Assembly (NCBI GenBank): GCA_030151565.1
Contig: JASLDM010000144.1
Coordinates: forward strand, 1 to 9,763
DNA length: 9,763 bases
Source of the DNA: Flavobacterium sp.
Lineage (GTDB): Bacteria; Bacteroidota; Bacteroidia; Flavobacteriales; Flavobacteriaceae
Reading direction: 5' to 3'
The position numbers were made by a program, and so were the translations under genes. A model generated the notes under the pieces. It saw only the letters and a list, made by a program, of their open reading frames with translations. It ran no database searches and had not been told where the DNA came from. Below are positions 1 through 6,260 of the stretch, piece by piece (the first letter of the stretch is position 1; each line of letters opens with the position of its first letter).

Positions 1-804
1 ACCTACTTGGTGTGATAATGAGTGTACAATTCCCAACCAAGCGTTGTTAAAAGCCAATCCTCCCATAAAAGAAGCATCGTGCATATTTTGACGAGCCACA
101 ATATTGTTTGGATTTTTAACTGCTTCTTTCAAGTTGTTGAAAACAATCTCTAAACCACCTTTAGCCAATACATCAGCATAGTTATCGTCGATATTAGAAA
201 CGTACGCTTCAACACAGTGCGTTAAGGCATCTAATCCTGTATTAGACGTAACGTGAGCAGGCATAGATTCACAAATCTCTCCATCTACGATAGCGATATC
301 TGGTGTTAGTTCATACGATACGATAGGGTATTTCACTCCTTTTTCACGGTCAGTAATTACAGCTAAACCTGTAGTTTCTGTACCAGTACCACTTGTAGAT
401 GGAATCGCTACAAACTTCGCTTTGTTACGTAAAGTAGGCACTTTAAAAGGAACGGTCATTGCGTCGAAATCAGCATCTGGATGTTCATAAAAAACCCACA
501 TCATTTTCGCTGCGTCAATTGCAGAACATCCTCCAAGACCGATAATCCAATCTGGTTGAAATGCTTTCATCAACTCAGCCCCTTTGAAACAAGTTTCTGA
601 TGATGGATCTTCTTCTACCCCTTCGTATGTTTTAATCTCTAATCCAGCTTCTTCTAAGTAAGCAATTGCTTTGCCTAACATACCGCTTTTTTTCATAGAA
701 CCACCACCTGTAACGATTACAGCTTTAGTTCCTTTTATATTTTTTAATTCTTGAAGACTTCCAGCTCCGTGGAACATCTCTCCAGCAATAAATAATTTAC
801 CCAT
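1..804 (-). CDS. Iron-containing alcohol dehydrogenase (partial, C-terminus off window)
   Basis: This is an NAD(P)H-dependent Fe-ADH (type III alcohol dehydrogenase) that interconverts alcohols and aldehydes in the cytoplasm. Read on the minus strand from ATG at 804, it stays open for 268 codons to the window edge; the family is usually about 380-390 residues. The Rossmann-like N-domain holds the nucleotide loop GLGGCSAIDAAK (residues 89-100), where family members more often have GGGS, and the PSTSGTGTE motif (135-143). Metal ligands visible are D192 and H196 in GLDALTH and H261 in VHSLSH; the fourth ligand (the HG-x-AN motif) lies beyond the edge. The overall pattern (MWVFYEHPD, TPDIAIVD, NAWLGIVHSLSH) resembles clostridial butanol dehydrogenase-type and AdhE C-domain-type enzymes. 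Substrate is unknown. An AraC regulator lies 76 bp upstream in the same direction and may control it (inference). The family call is secure. Confidence 0.95.
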   Translation of the reverse strand, partial: MGKLFIAGEMFHGAGSLQELKNIKGTKAVIVTGGGSMKKSGMLGKAIAYLEEAGLEIKTYEGVEEDPSSETCFKGAELMKAFQPDWIIGLGGCSAIDAAKMMWVFYEHPDADFDAMTVPFKVPTLRNKAKFVAIPSTSGTGTETTGLAVITDREKGVKYPIVSYELTPDIAIVDGEICESMPAHVTSNTGLDALTHCVEAYVSNIDDNYADVLAKGGLEIVFNNLKEAVKNPNNIVARQNMHDASFMGGLAFNNAWLGIVHSLSHQVG

Positions 805-836
805 TATAGACTTCTTTTTTTGTTTAATTTCTGAAG

Positions 837-844
837 CAAAAGTA
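837..844 (-). promoter_or_regulatory. Putative -7 box of the alcohol dehydrogenase promoter
   Basis: On the minus strand this reads TACTTTTG, an exact match to the Bacteroidota -7 consensus TAnnTTTG. It sits 32 bp before the ATG, giving a leader of about 25-27 nt. No clear TTTG -33 box is seen at the usual 19-21 bp spacing, so the promoter may need an activator. The AraC protein encoded just upstream is a candidate (inference). Confidence 0.5.
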
Positions 845-880
845 TGGGCAAACCTCCCCTGAGCTGTTATACTCTTAGTC

Positions 881-1753
881 CTATTTGTTATAAATTTGAG
901 CCAACTCGTTTTGGAGTTCTGTTGGCGTTTCGTCTAATTTGTTTTTGACGAACTTATTTAAGGCAGAGGGCGAACTAAAGCCGAGCTCTAAGGATATCTG
1001 TTTGTGGGTCCAATCCGAAAACAACAACAGGCGTTTAATCTCTTGTAAAATACGCGTATGGATGGCATTAATGGCCGTTTCGCCACAATGTCTTTTCGTG
1101 ATGCTATTTAATTTCTTGGATGATATAGCCAAACTATCGGCATAAAACTTCACGGTTTTTTCACTCTTATACTGTTCGTTCAACATCTTTTTAAAGCGGA
1201 TATAAACCGTTTTATCCGTCTCGTACTGAAAGATGGGTTGCTGTCCGTGAATGGACTCAATAAGTCCTAACAACAAGATTTTGATGTAAAATCGCGCTTG
1301 TTCCTTACGCATCAAACTCGGACTTTCATAAATACTTTCAATGGTAGAAACCACCGTTTTCGCGCGTTCAAACTCAGCTGGTGATAGAATGATGGAGTTT
1401 AAGTGGGTGGATAGATTTACATTGTACGACAGCAATTCGTTCTTCAAAATATCGGAGCAAAACAATACCTCTTCGAACAGCAGTATTTTCCCTGATAGTG
1501 CTTCCGATACAGACAATACAGCCGCTATCTGCTCTGGGAATACAATGGAGATTCTACCGGTTTTAAGTGGAATGATCGTGGCTTCTAACTGAAGTTCGAT
1601 TTCTCCCGACTCGACGATAAAAATACAAAAGTGGTCTTTTTTATGTGGTTTAAGATAATCTTGTAAATTATCTTTTGTCAGATCATATACGCGAAACGAT
1701 AAGCTTTTGTCTTCTTGTTTTTGAATCTTATTCTTTATTTCTATCCTTTTCAA
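881..1753 (-). CDS. AraC-family transcriptional regulator
   Basis: This is a 290-residue DNA-binding regulator. The N-terminal half (about residues 40-110) has a cupin-like pattern (FCIFIVESGEIELQ, then PLKTGRISIVFPEQ), expected to bind a ligand. The C-terminal half (about 199-285) is the double helix-turn-helix of the AraC/XylS family. HTH1 lies around VKFYADSLAISSKKLNSI; HTH2 lies around ISLELGFSSPSALNKFVKN and is followed by the usual P-T-E-L. No ATG is available: an in-frame TAA lies at 1772-1774 and the next Met is deep inside the protein. Translation must therefore begin at TTG (1753), or possibly at ATT two codons upstream. It ends 76 bp before the alcohol dehydrogenase, same strand, so that gene is a plausible target, but the sequence does not prove it. 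Family certain, start uncertain, effector unknown. Confidence 0.88.
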   Translation of the reverse strand: MKRIEIKNKIQKQEDKSLSFRVYDLTKDNLQDYLKPHKKDHFCIFIVESGEIELQLEATIIPLKTGRISIVFPEQIAAVLSVSEALSGKILLFEEVLFCSDILKNELLSYNVNLSTHLNSIILSPAEFERAKTVVSTIESIYESPSLMRKEQARFYIKILLLGLIESIHGQQPIFQYETDKTVYIRFKKMLNEQYKSEKTVKFYADSLAISSKKLNSITKRHCGETAINAIHTRILQEIKRLLLFSDWTHKQISLELGFSSPSALNKFVKNKLDETPTELQNELAQIYNK

Positions 1754-1774
1754 ATTAATGCGTTTTAATAGTTA

Positions 1775-1789
1775 GACTGTATCGCAGTC
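1775..1789. promoter_or_regulatory. Short dyad upstream of the AraC gene (possible operator)
   Basis: GACTG and CAGTC arms flank a 5-bp spacer, giving a 15-bp imperfect palindrome 22 bp before the TTG start of the AraC gene. The position suits an autoregulatory site. AraC proteins usually bind direct repeats, however, and a 5-bp dyad can arise by chance. Confidence 0.2.
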
Positions 1790-2014
1790 GTAGTGATGTC
1801 CCCTTGCAAAGCTTTAGCGCCTGCGAAACGAGATGATGTACCCAACAAACAACGTGCCTAGGTGCTGACAGATTCACTTATTGGAAAAACGACCTGAGCT
1901 GGGCTACTGAAAAATCATTGGATGGGATGCAAACCTACAAACAAAATAGGAATCCTGATTTTTAAGGGGAATAATTGCTTACCCCGAACAGGGAGTTTTA
2001 GCACAGGATTTATC

Positions 2015-2064
2015 ATCAAGAAAAGGATTTCATAATCCGTAATCGCGCATAAATCAAGAAAAGG
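2015..2064. repeat. 12-bp direct repeat pair in the gene-poor stretch
   Basis: The 12-mer ATCAAGAAAAGG occurs at 2015-2026 and again at 2053-2064, start to start 38 bp. Both copies are exact. Function is unknown; they could be regulatory half-sites or chance in AT-rich DNA. Confidence 0.4.
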
Positions 2065-2358
2065 TTGCAAACACAGCTGCTTCAGCCTACTTACGACAAA
2101 TGCCAATTCCTTCGCCTTCAAAATAACTGTAGCTGTCCATTAAACCAAGGCAACCGAAAATCCTTTTACTTGTTCCTTGTTGGGCGGAAAGGCATTACAT
2201 AGTATGTTTTTCACTTGTCACTTTTGGGCAAAAAACGACTCCTCTTTTATTTCGTGAATCGAGCGATTAAACGACGAGCTCCAGTATATTTTGCCCTCAA
2301 CCTTCCTATTTCTCAGATTGCTGAATTTTCACCCTCAACATCGATTCCAATCCGGAGG

Positions 2359-3060
2359 CTACGGCAACTTCAAAAGTTCGTCATATATAACTTTTGCAAG
2401 CGCTTTGGAGCTAAAGGGATTTTGTCCTGTTACTAAATTACCATCAACAACTACATTAGAAGTCATAGGAATACAAGCTTTTTGGAAATTGGCCTTGCGC
2501 TTCTTTATTTCTGCTTCCAAATTAAAGGGAACCTCCTTTTTGCGTCTTGCAAGAGTTTCTTCAAACCAATCAAAACCCGTAATTTTTTTGCCTGCAATAA
2601 GGTAAGCGCCATTAGACAACCTTACATTCAACAAGCCACTCACACCGTGGCAAATAGCAGCAACAATTCGCCCCCCTTCATAGTGTTTGGCAATGATATT
2701 TTGCAGGTTTTGATCCTCTGGAAAATCATACATCGTTCCGTGTCCTCCTGCCAAATAAACCAAATCAAATGTTTCCTCTAGGACATCGACCAAGGCTTCA
2801 GAAGCTGCTAACTGCTTCATAAAAGCAGTGTTTTCATAATATTTTTTTGATATCCGATCCAAGACCAAAGGCTTTAAACTTTCAGGATCAATAGGAACTT
2901 GTCCGCCTTGGGGACTGGCGATGACAATATGCCAACCATTTTCATGTAAAGTATGATAAAGATGAGTGAGTTCGCTGAGCCATAATCCTGTTTGTAGCTT
3001 ACCGCTTGCATATTTTGCGCTATTGGTTACTAGTATTAATACTTTTTTCATCCTCGACAT
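2359..3060 (-). CDS. DJ-1/PfpI/Hsp31-like protein (class I glutamine amidotransferase fold)
   Basis: This is a 233-residue cytoplasmic protein of the DJ-1/PfpI superfamily (PF01965), in the large Hsp31/glyoxalase III-like branch. Visible signatures are the N-terminal strand KVLILVTNS (6-14), E30 in GLWLSEL (the conserved Glu next to the reactive Cys), AGGHGTMYDFP (104-114), the nucleophile elbow AICHGVSGLL with C137 and H138, GFDWFEE (162-168) that may supply the acidic residue, and the late conserved TGQNPFSS (211-218). Members act as glutathione-independent glyoxalases or deglycases, chaperones or proteases. The Cys-His pair suits methylglyoxal hydrolysis, but the activity is inferred. The first ATG gives MSRMKK; the second ATG, three codons on (3051), starts at MKKVLIL and may be the true start. 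It is the last gene of a same-strand trio, 65 bp after an AraC regulator. Confidence 0.9.
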   Translation of the reverse strand: MSRMKKVLILVTNSAKYASGKLQTGLWLSELTHLYHTLHENGWHIVIASPQGGQVPIDPESLKPLVLDRISKKYYENTAFMKQLAASEALVDVLEETFDLVYLAGGHGTMYDFPEDQNLQNIIAKHYEGGRIVAAICHGVSGLLNVRLSNGAYLIAGKKITGFDWFEETLARRKKEVPFNLEAEIKKRKANFQKACIPMTSNVVVDGNLVTGQNPFSSKALAKVIYDELLKLP

Positions 3061-3125
3061 ATGTTTGTTTATTAAATATAAAAATTCGCTCCAAAGAGAA
3101 TCTTAATACAACCGAATTCCCGTTC

Positions 3126-4061
3126 TTAATTAAAAGAAGCTCTAAATGCTAAAGGAGCCAAAGTAGTGTGTTTTTTAAAGAAACGATGAAAAGACTGTGG
3201 ATGCTCGAAGCCCAATTGAAAGGCTATTTCTGAAACCGAAAGTGGCGAGGTTGACAGCAGCTCTTTTGCTTTATCCACTACGCTATTTTGGATGTGTTGC
3301 TGGGTGGTTTGCCCCGTTTGAACACGCAGCATATCGCTCAAATAATTGGGAGTCACATTCAGCTTTTCAGCAATATATGCCACCGTAGGAAGGCCTTGCT
3401 CCTGCAGCAACCCACTTTTGAAATAATCGCCCAAAATAGTTTCTAACTTGACCAATACATCGTTGTTATTCTTTTTGCGTGTTAAAAACTGACGGTTGTA
3501 AAAGCGGTCACAATATTTCAACAACAAATCGATATTAGACACCAACAGATCCTGTGTAAAGGCATCCATATTGGTATTGATTTCACGTTGCACATTTTCG
3601 AGGATATCCAGAATCGATTTTTCTTCTTTTTCTGACAAGAATAACGCTTCGCTACTGCTGTATGAAAAATAACCATAATCTTTTATTTTGGAGGCTAAAG
3701 GGTATGATTGTAGAAAATCGGGATGCACAACCAAGACAAAACCGCGCACGCCATTCAAGAGCACATCTTCAAATTGTAAAACCTGATGCGGAGCAATGAA
3801 ATACATAATTCCCTCCTTAAAATCAAAATAATTTTGTCCGTATTTACATTGACCACCGGCACAGTCTTTTTTTAAGGCAATGAGATAAAAATCAGTCGTG
3901 ATTGTACTTAAAATCGTTTCTGCTTCCAGCTTGACATCATCAAAATTAAAAACACTTAGCAAGGGGTTGGAAGGACTTTTCAACCCTAAAAACTGGTGCA
4001 AGGCATAAATTGACGATATTTTTTCTGGCGTTTTCATATTTTTATCTGCTAATCGAATCAT
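3126..4061 (-). CDS. AraC-family transcriptional regulator (second)
   Basis: This is a 311-residue regulator. The N-terminal region (about 35-120) resembles the AraC ligand-binding domain (HFxLI-type strand at FYLIALKK, then FKEGIMYFIAPHQVLQF). The C-terminal double helix-turn-helix covers about 205-311: HTH1 at VAYIAEKLNVTPNYLSDML (227-245), HTH2 at SVSEIAFQLGFEHPQSFHRF (275-294), ending in the family's P-L-A-FR. Three cysteines (C67, C72, C184) lie outside the DNA-binding domain; a C-x4-C pair next to GG could be redox- or electrophile-responsive (speculation). ATG at 4061 is used; Met9 (4037) is an alternative. It lies between an NAD(P)-binding Rossmann gene (30 bp upstream) and a DJ-1-like gene (65 bp downstream), all on the minus strand, so it probably controls this set. 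The family call is secure; the inducer is unknown. Confidence 0.92.
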   Translation of the reverse strand: MIRLADKNMKTPEKISSIYALHQFLGLKSPSNPLLSVFNFDDVKLEAETILSTITTDFYLIALKKDCAGGQCKYGQNYFDFKEGIMYFIAPHQVLQFEDVLLNGVRGFVLVVHPDFLQSYPLASKIKDYGYFSYSSSEALFLSEKEEKSILDILENVQREINTNMDAFTQDLLVSNIDLLLKYCDRFYNRQFLTRKKNNNDVLVKLETILGDYFKSGLLQEQGLPTVAYIAEKLNVTPNYLSDMLRVQTGQTTQQHIQNSVVDKAKELLSTSPLSVSEIAFQLGFEHPQSFHRFFKKHTTLAPLAFRASFN

Positions 4062-4062
4062 A

Positions 4063-4072
4063 GTAAATTTAC
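4063..4072. promoter_or_regulatory. Perfect 10-bp palindrome at the AraC start
   Basis: GTAAATTTAC, a perfect palindrome, ends one base before the ATG of the second AraC gene. Its place over the ribosome-binding region would suit autoregulation or a small RNA structure. The short AT-rich core makes chance likely. Confidence 0.2.
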
Positions 4073-4091
4073 GCTATTTTAATGAAATACT

Positions 4092-5012
4092 TTATTTATT
4101 TTTAATCAGCGTCATCCCTTCTCGGTAGGTTGTTGTTTGAAATTCAGGAAAGCGAGTCCTAAATTTAGTGTCATCAAAAATAGTATCGTGCGCATATCTC
4201 GGCAATAATTCTTGCAGTTCTTTTAGTTTCTCTTCAAACCTTGCCCCTATTTTAAATACGAATTTTGGAATCACACGGTATTTTAGCTTTCTCCCATAAA
4301 TCTCGGAAGCCAAAGTTATAAATTCACGGTAAGTTAGATGGGACGCATCTACGGGTAAATGCCATGTTTGGTTAAATGCATCTGGTGTATTTCCTATCAA
4401 CGCCGTTGCTTTACTCGCATCTGGAGTCCAAATCAAACTTCGCTTTTTGTCTGCACAAAGGGGTACTTTGAGCTTCTTGCCTTTTTCAATAGCATCAAAA
4501 ATTAAGGTATTGGTGATACTCTGCGTTTTACCAGAACCATAAAATTCCGGAGCACGACAGATTACAGCCTCCAAGGTTCCCCTTTGCATTTCCGCCAACA
4601 CCATGTCTGCCATTTCTTGCCGAACCTTCCCTTTACGCCCCACAGGTTCAAAAGGCGTATTTTCGGTAAGAATACGGTCGTCTTGAGGATACATATAGGT
4701 ATTGTCAAAAAACACCAATTTAGTTCCGTGGATCTTACAAGCTGCTATTACATTCCTTAGAATCAAAGGAAATTGCTTTTCCCACATTTCAGAATTCATA
4801 GGAAGTCCCAAAGTAAAATAAGCTATTTCACTCCCCCTTACGGCTGCTATTGCATTTTCTTTATTGGATAAATCTGCTGCGAAAACCTGATCGGTATCAT
4901 TTACTTTTTGCGGTTTTCTACTAACAATTCTGATATCCGAAGTGTAATTTCTTTTCAGCTCCCTTGCCAATTCTTCTCCTATTTGCCCATTGGCGCCTAA
5001 TATCGTTTGCAT
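4092..5012 (-). CDS. NAD(P)-binding Rossmann-fold protein (atypical SDR / NmrA-like, NAD-dependent epimerase family)
   Basis: This 306-residue protein begins with a dinucleotide-binding loop, TILGANGQIGEELA (G6-x2-G9-x2-G12), and is rich in family-typical steps: basic residues after strand 2 (RIVSRKP, 28-34), AADL (46-49), FFDNTYMYP (101-109) and RAPEFYGSG (153-161). The last resembles the R-x3-YG motif of extended SDRs. The classic catalytic Y-x3-K is not seen; the matching segment reads EPVGRKGKVR (122-131). It may thus be an atypical SDR acting as an NAD(P)H-dependent reductase/epimerase or a redox sensor. ATG at 5012 is chosen because the Rossmann strand starts within two residues. The frame extends 12 codons further up to a TTG at 5048, but that extension is lysine-rich and overlaps the putative promoter. 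First gene of the trio with AraC and DJ-1-like genes; substrate unknown. Confidence 0.85.
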   Translation of the reverse strand: MQTILGANGQIGEELARELKRNYTSDIRIVSRKPQKVNDTDQVFAADLSNKENAIAAVRGSEIAYFTLGLPMNSEMWEKQFPLILRNVIAACKIHGTKLVFFDNTYMYPQDDRILTENTPFEPVGRKGKVRQEMADMVLAEMQRGTLEAVICRAPEFYGSGKTQSITNTLIFDAIEKGKKLKVPLCADKKRSLIWTPDASKATALIGNTPDAFNQTWHLPVDASHLTYREFITLASEIYGRKLKYRVIPKFVFKIGARFEEKLKELQELLPRYAHDTIFDDTKFRTRFPEFQTTTYREGMTLIKNK

Positions 5013-5037
5013 CGTCTTATCTTTTAATTTTATAGTA

Positions 5038-5045
5038 CAAATTTC
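5038..5045 (-). promoter_or_regulatory. Weak -7 box candidate for the Rossmann/AraC/DJ-1 genes
   Basis: The minus strand reads GAAATTTG, one mismatch to TAnnTTTG. It lies 25 bp before the chosen ATG at 5012, which would give a leader of about 20 nt. No convincing -33 box was seen. Confidence 0.3.
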
Positions 5046-5273
5046 CAAAACCTATCACGTAAAAAAGTAACCTCATCAAGGAAAGTAGTAGCTCAATCTC
5101 GGATTTAACGCATCGAAATTGTAAACTTGGTAATCCATGATCTTGGCATGCAGGGAATTTTAAAGCTCCTTTCGCGGCGTCACAAATCCTAGCTTCTCTT
5201 AAAATCTCATAATGCCTTAGGCCCTTTCATACTAGTGTTGGACTCTTTTCTTTTATATCCCAAATTTATTAAT

Positions 5274-5281
5274 TATATTAG
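5274..5281 (+). promoter_or_regulatory. -7 box candidate for the membrane-protein/Crp genes
   Basis: TATATTAG differs from TAnnTTTG at one position. Its upstream context (TTAATTATATT) is the same as at the strong folE promoter box at 7393-7400. It would give a leader of about 55 nt. Confidence 0.35.
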
Positions 5282-5340
5282 CAAGGCCTTTATTTTTATG
5301 GCAAACGGTAGTAGATACAACCTTTTAAAATTGGAACATC

Positions 5341-5553
5341 TTGAGTATTTCAAAAAAAACTGATAAAAAATCTTGGTGGAAACCGGGATTGGTATGGGGC
5401 CTTTTTATGTTTGTAACGATGTCTGTGGTGTATCCCTATTTTGCGGGTGACGCTATTACCCCCTTGACCTTGCTGTTTGGTGCTGTGCTATGGGCCTTGG
5501 CTGGATTGGGGTTTGGATATACAACCAAACGCTTTCAAAAGAGGACGCACTAA
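5341..5553 (+). CDS. Small two-helix membrane protein, function unknown
   Basis: This 70-residue protein has a lysine-rich N-terminus (SISKKTDKKSWWKPG) followed by two hydrophobic segments: about residues 17-33 (LVWGLFMFVTMSVVYPY) and 40-60 (TPLTLLFGAVLWALAGLGFGY), with a basic tail (TKRFQKRTH). It is expected to be an inner-membrane hairpin; by the positive-inside rule both ends should face the cytoplasm. The composition and clean topology argue for a real gene. No ATG is available at the N-terminus: an in-frame TAA is at 5326-5328 and the only canonical alternative start before the hydrophobic part is TTG at 5341. It sits 48 bp before the Crp/Fnr gene on the same strand and may share its transcript. 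I recall similar small proteins in other flavobacteria but know no function. Confidence 0.65.
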   Translation: MSISKKTDKKSWWKPGLVWGLFMFVTMSVVYPYFAGDAITPLTLLFGAVLWALAGLGFGYTTKRFQKRTH

Positions 5554-5561
5554 AGCAACTG

Positions 5562-5581
5562 TTACCCCTAAAAAGAGGGTA
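5562..5581 (+). other. Short imperfect hairpin between membrane-protein and Crp genes
   Basis: TTACCCCT and AGAGGGTA arms around a short A-run can form a weak stem just after the membrane-protein stop codon. No T-run follows, so it is not a convincing terminator. It could be an attenuating or RNA-stability element. Confidence 0.25.
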
Positions 5582-5601
5582 CATCACCCCAAGTAACAAC
5601 C

Positions 5602-6195
5602 TTGAAAAACATACCCGTGCAAGCATTAAAAGAAGCCTTAAACCAGAGTTTTGGTACGTTATCGGATCAGGAACTGACGGTATTGCTCAGCTATTTTCAA
5701 GAAATAGAAATTCCAGCAAACGGGTATTTTCTAAAAGAAGGTCAGTATTGCCAGCACCTTAGCTTTCAACAATCTGGGGTGTTGCGGATTTACAAAAGCA
5801 TAGAGGCGAAAGAAATCACGCAATGGTTGGCTGGTCCCAACTATTTTATAACAGAATTGTCGAGTTTCTTTTTTGACCAACCCAGCCGCTGGAACATTCA
5901 AGCCCTTACCGATGTAACGCTGCTTAGCTTGAGCAAAGCAAATTATGCAAAAGTGGCTCAGGAGTTTCCAAAGTGGCAAGAGATCGAACGCAACTTTATA
6001 GCCAAATGCTTTGAAACACTTGAAAATAGGATGTTTGCGCATTTATCAATGTCGGCAGAAGAGCGCTACGATGCGTATTTTATGCACAATAAAGAACTAT
6101 TCAATCAAGTGCCACTCCAATACATTGCTTCGGTTTTGGGAATGTCTGCCGAGACCTTGAGCCGCATTAGAAAACGAAAAAGTGAATCTTCTTGA
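5602..6195 (+). CDS. Crp/Fnr-family transcriptional regulator
   Basis: This 197-residue protein has an N-terminal cyclic-nucleotide-binding-like beta-barrel (about 20-115; LKEGQYCQHLSFQQSGVLRIY at 44-64, FITELSSFF at 82-90, R96 near the place of the CRP phosphate-binding Arg), a dimer helix (about 116-148) and a short C-terminal winged helix. The recognition helix is MSAETLSRIRK (181-191). It carries E184, S187 and R188, the E-x-x-S-R signature that FNR uses to read TTGAT; CRP has R-E-x-x-x-R instead. Only two cysteines are present (C50, C136), so an FNR-type [4Fe-4S] cluster is not expected; the signal is unknown. No ATG exists before Met144 and a TAA lies at 5569-5571, so the start is TTG at 5602 (or GTG five codons later). 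Its stop codon lies inside a perfect FNR-type palindrome that fronts the next gene, suggesting control of that gene and perhaps of itself. Confidence 0.9.
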   Translation: MKNIPVQALKEALNQSFGTLSDQELTVLLSYFQEIEIPANGYFLKEGQYCQHLSFQQSGVLRIYKSIEAKEITQWLAGPNYFITELSSFFFDQPSRWNIQALTDVTLLSLSKANYAKVAQEFPKWQEIERNFIAKCFETLENRMFAHLSMSAEERYDAYFMHNKELFNQVPLQYIASVLGMSAETLSRIRKRKSESS

Positions 6196-6205
6196 TTTAG
6201 ATCAA
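6192..6205. promoter_or_regulatory. FNR-type operator, TTGAT-N4-ATCAA
   Basis: TTGATTTAGATCAA is a perfect 5+4+5 palindrome matching the established FNR consensus TTGATNNNNATCAA at every fixed base. It overlaps the TGA stop (6193-6195) of the Crp/Fnr gene and ends 55 bp before the DUF4260 ATG. With the -7 box candidate at 6228-6235 and a start near 6241, its centre (6198.5) falls near -42, the usual place for class II activation by Crp/Fnr proteins. The regulator encoded just upstream has the E-x-x-S-R recognition residues expected for this site. Binding is inferred. Confidence 0.7.
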
Positions 6206-6227
6206 GCGCATTGCTACATAAAGTTCC

Positions 6228-6235
6228 GAATTTTG
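6228..6235 (+). promoter_or_regulatory. -7 box candidate of the DUF4260 promoter
   Basis: GAATTTTG matches TAnnTTTG except at the first base. It lies 25 bp before the ATG of the DUF4260 gene and is placed correctly relative to the FNR-type palindrome for activator-dependent transcription. Confidence 0.4.
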
Positions 6236-6260
6236 CTCCAAACACAACTATACGGAAGCA

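Larger units (their letters stand above)
1754..2358. other. Gene-poor intergenic stretch
   Basis: About 605 bp separate the first AraC gene from the DJ-1-like gene. I see no recognisable gene, tRNA or insertion-sequence end. A short minus-strand open frame (about 1915-2121, TTG start, 68 codons) matches no family I know. A further minus-strand frame just upstream (about 2140-2210) is broken by a stop. Both could be coding debris or chance. A 12-bp direct repeat at 2015-2026 and 2053-2064 and a small dyad at 1775-1789 lie here. The stretch should also hold the promoter of the AraC gene, but no TAnnTTTG box stands out. Confidence 0.5.
5013..5340. other. Divergent intergenic region
   Basis: About 328 bp separate the Rossmann-protein gene (minus strand) from the small membrane-protein gene (plus strand). 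No gene or stable RNA is recognised. It should hold promoters for both directions: one weak minus-strand box near 5038-5045 and one plus-strand candidate at 5274-5281. The middle (5080-5230) shows nothing I can name. Confidence 0.5.

Noticed and set aside
1915..2121. 68-codon minus-strand frame in the gene-poor stretch
   Set aside because: TTG start, no family resemblance, no neighbour support; kept only as possible debris.
2215..2605. Plus-strand frames overlapping the DJ-1-like gene
   Set aside because: They are antisense to a clear gene and have shadow-type composition.
5013..5048. Twelve-codon N-terminal extension of the Rossmann protein from a TTG
   Set aside because: The Rossmann strand starts right after the ATG at 5012, as usual for the family, and the extension overlaps the likely promoter.
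5562..5581. Terminator between the membrane-protein and Crp genes
   Set aside because: The stem is short and imperfect and there is no T-run after it; listed only as a weak hairpin.
5490..5762. Plus-strand frame across the membrane-protein/Crp junction
   Set aside because: It overlaps both better-supported frames, and its product is rich in R/S/K with no domain pattern.
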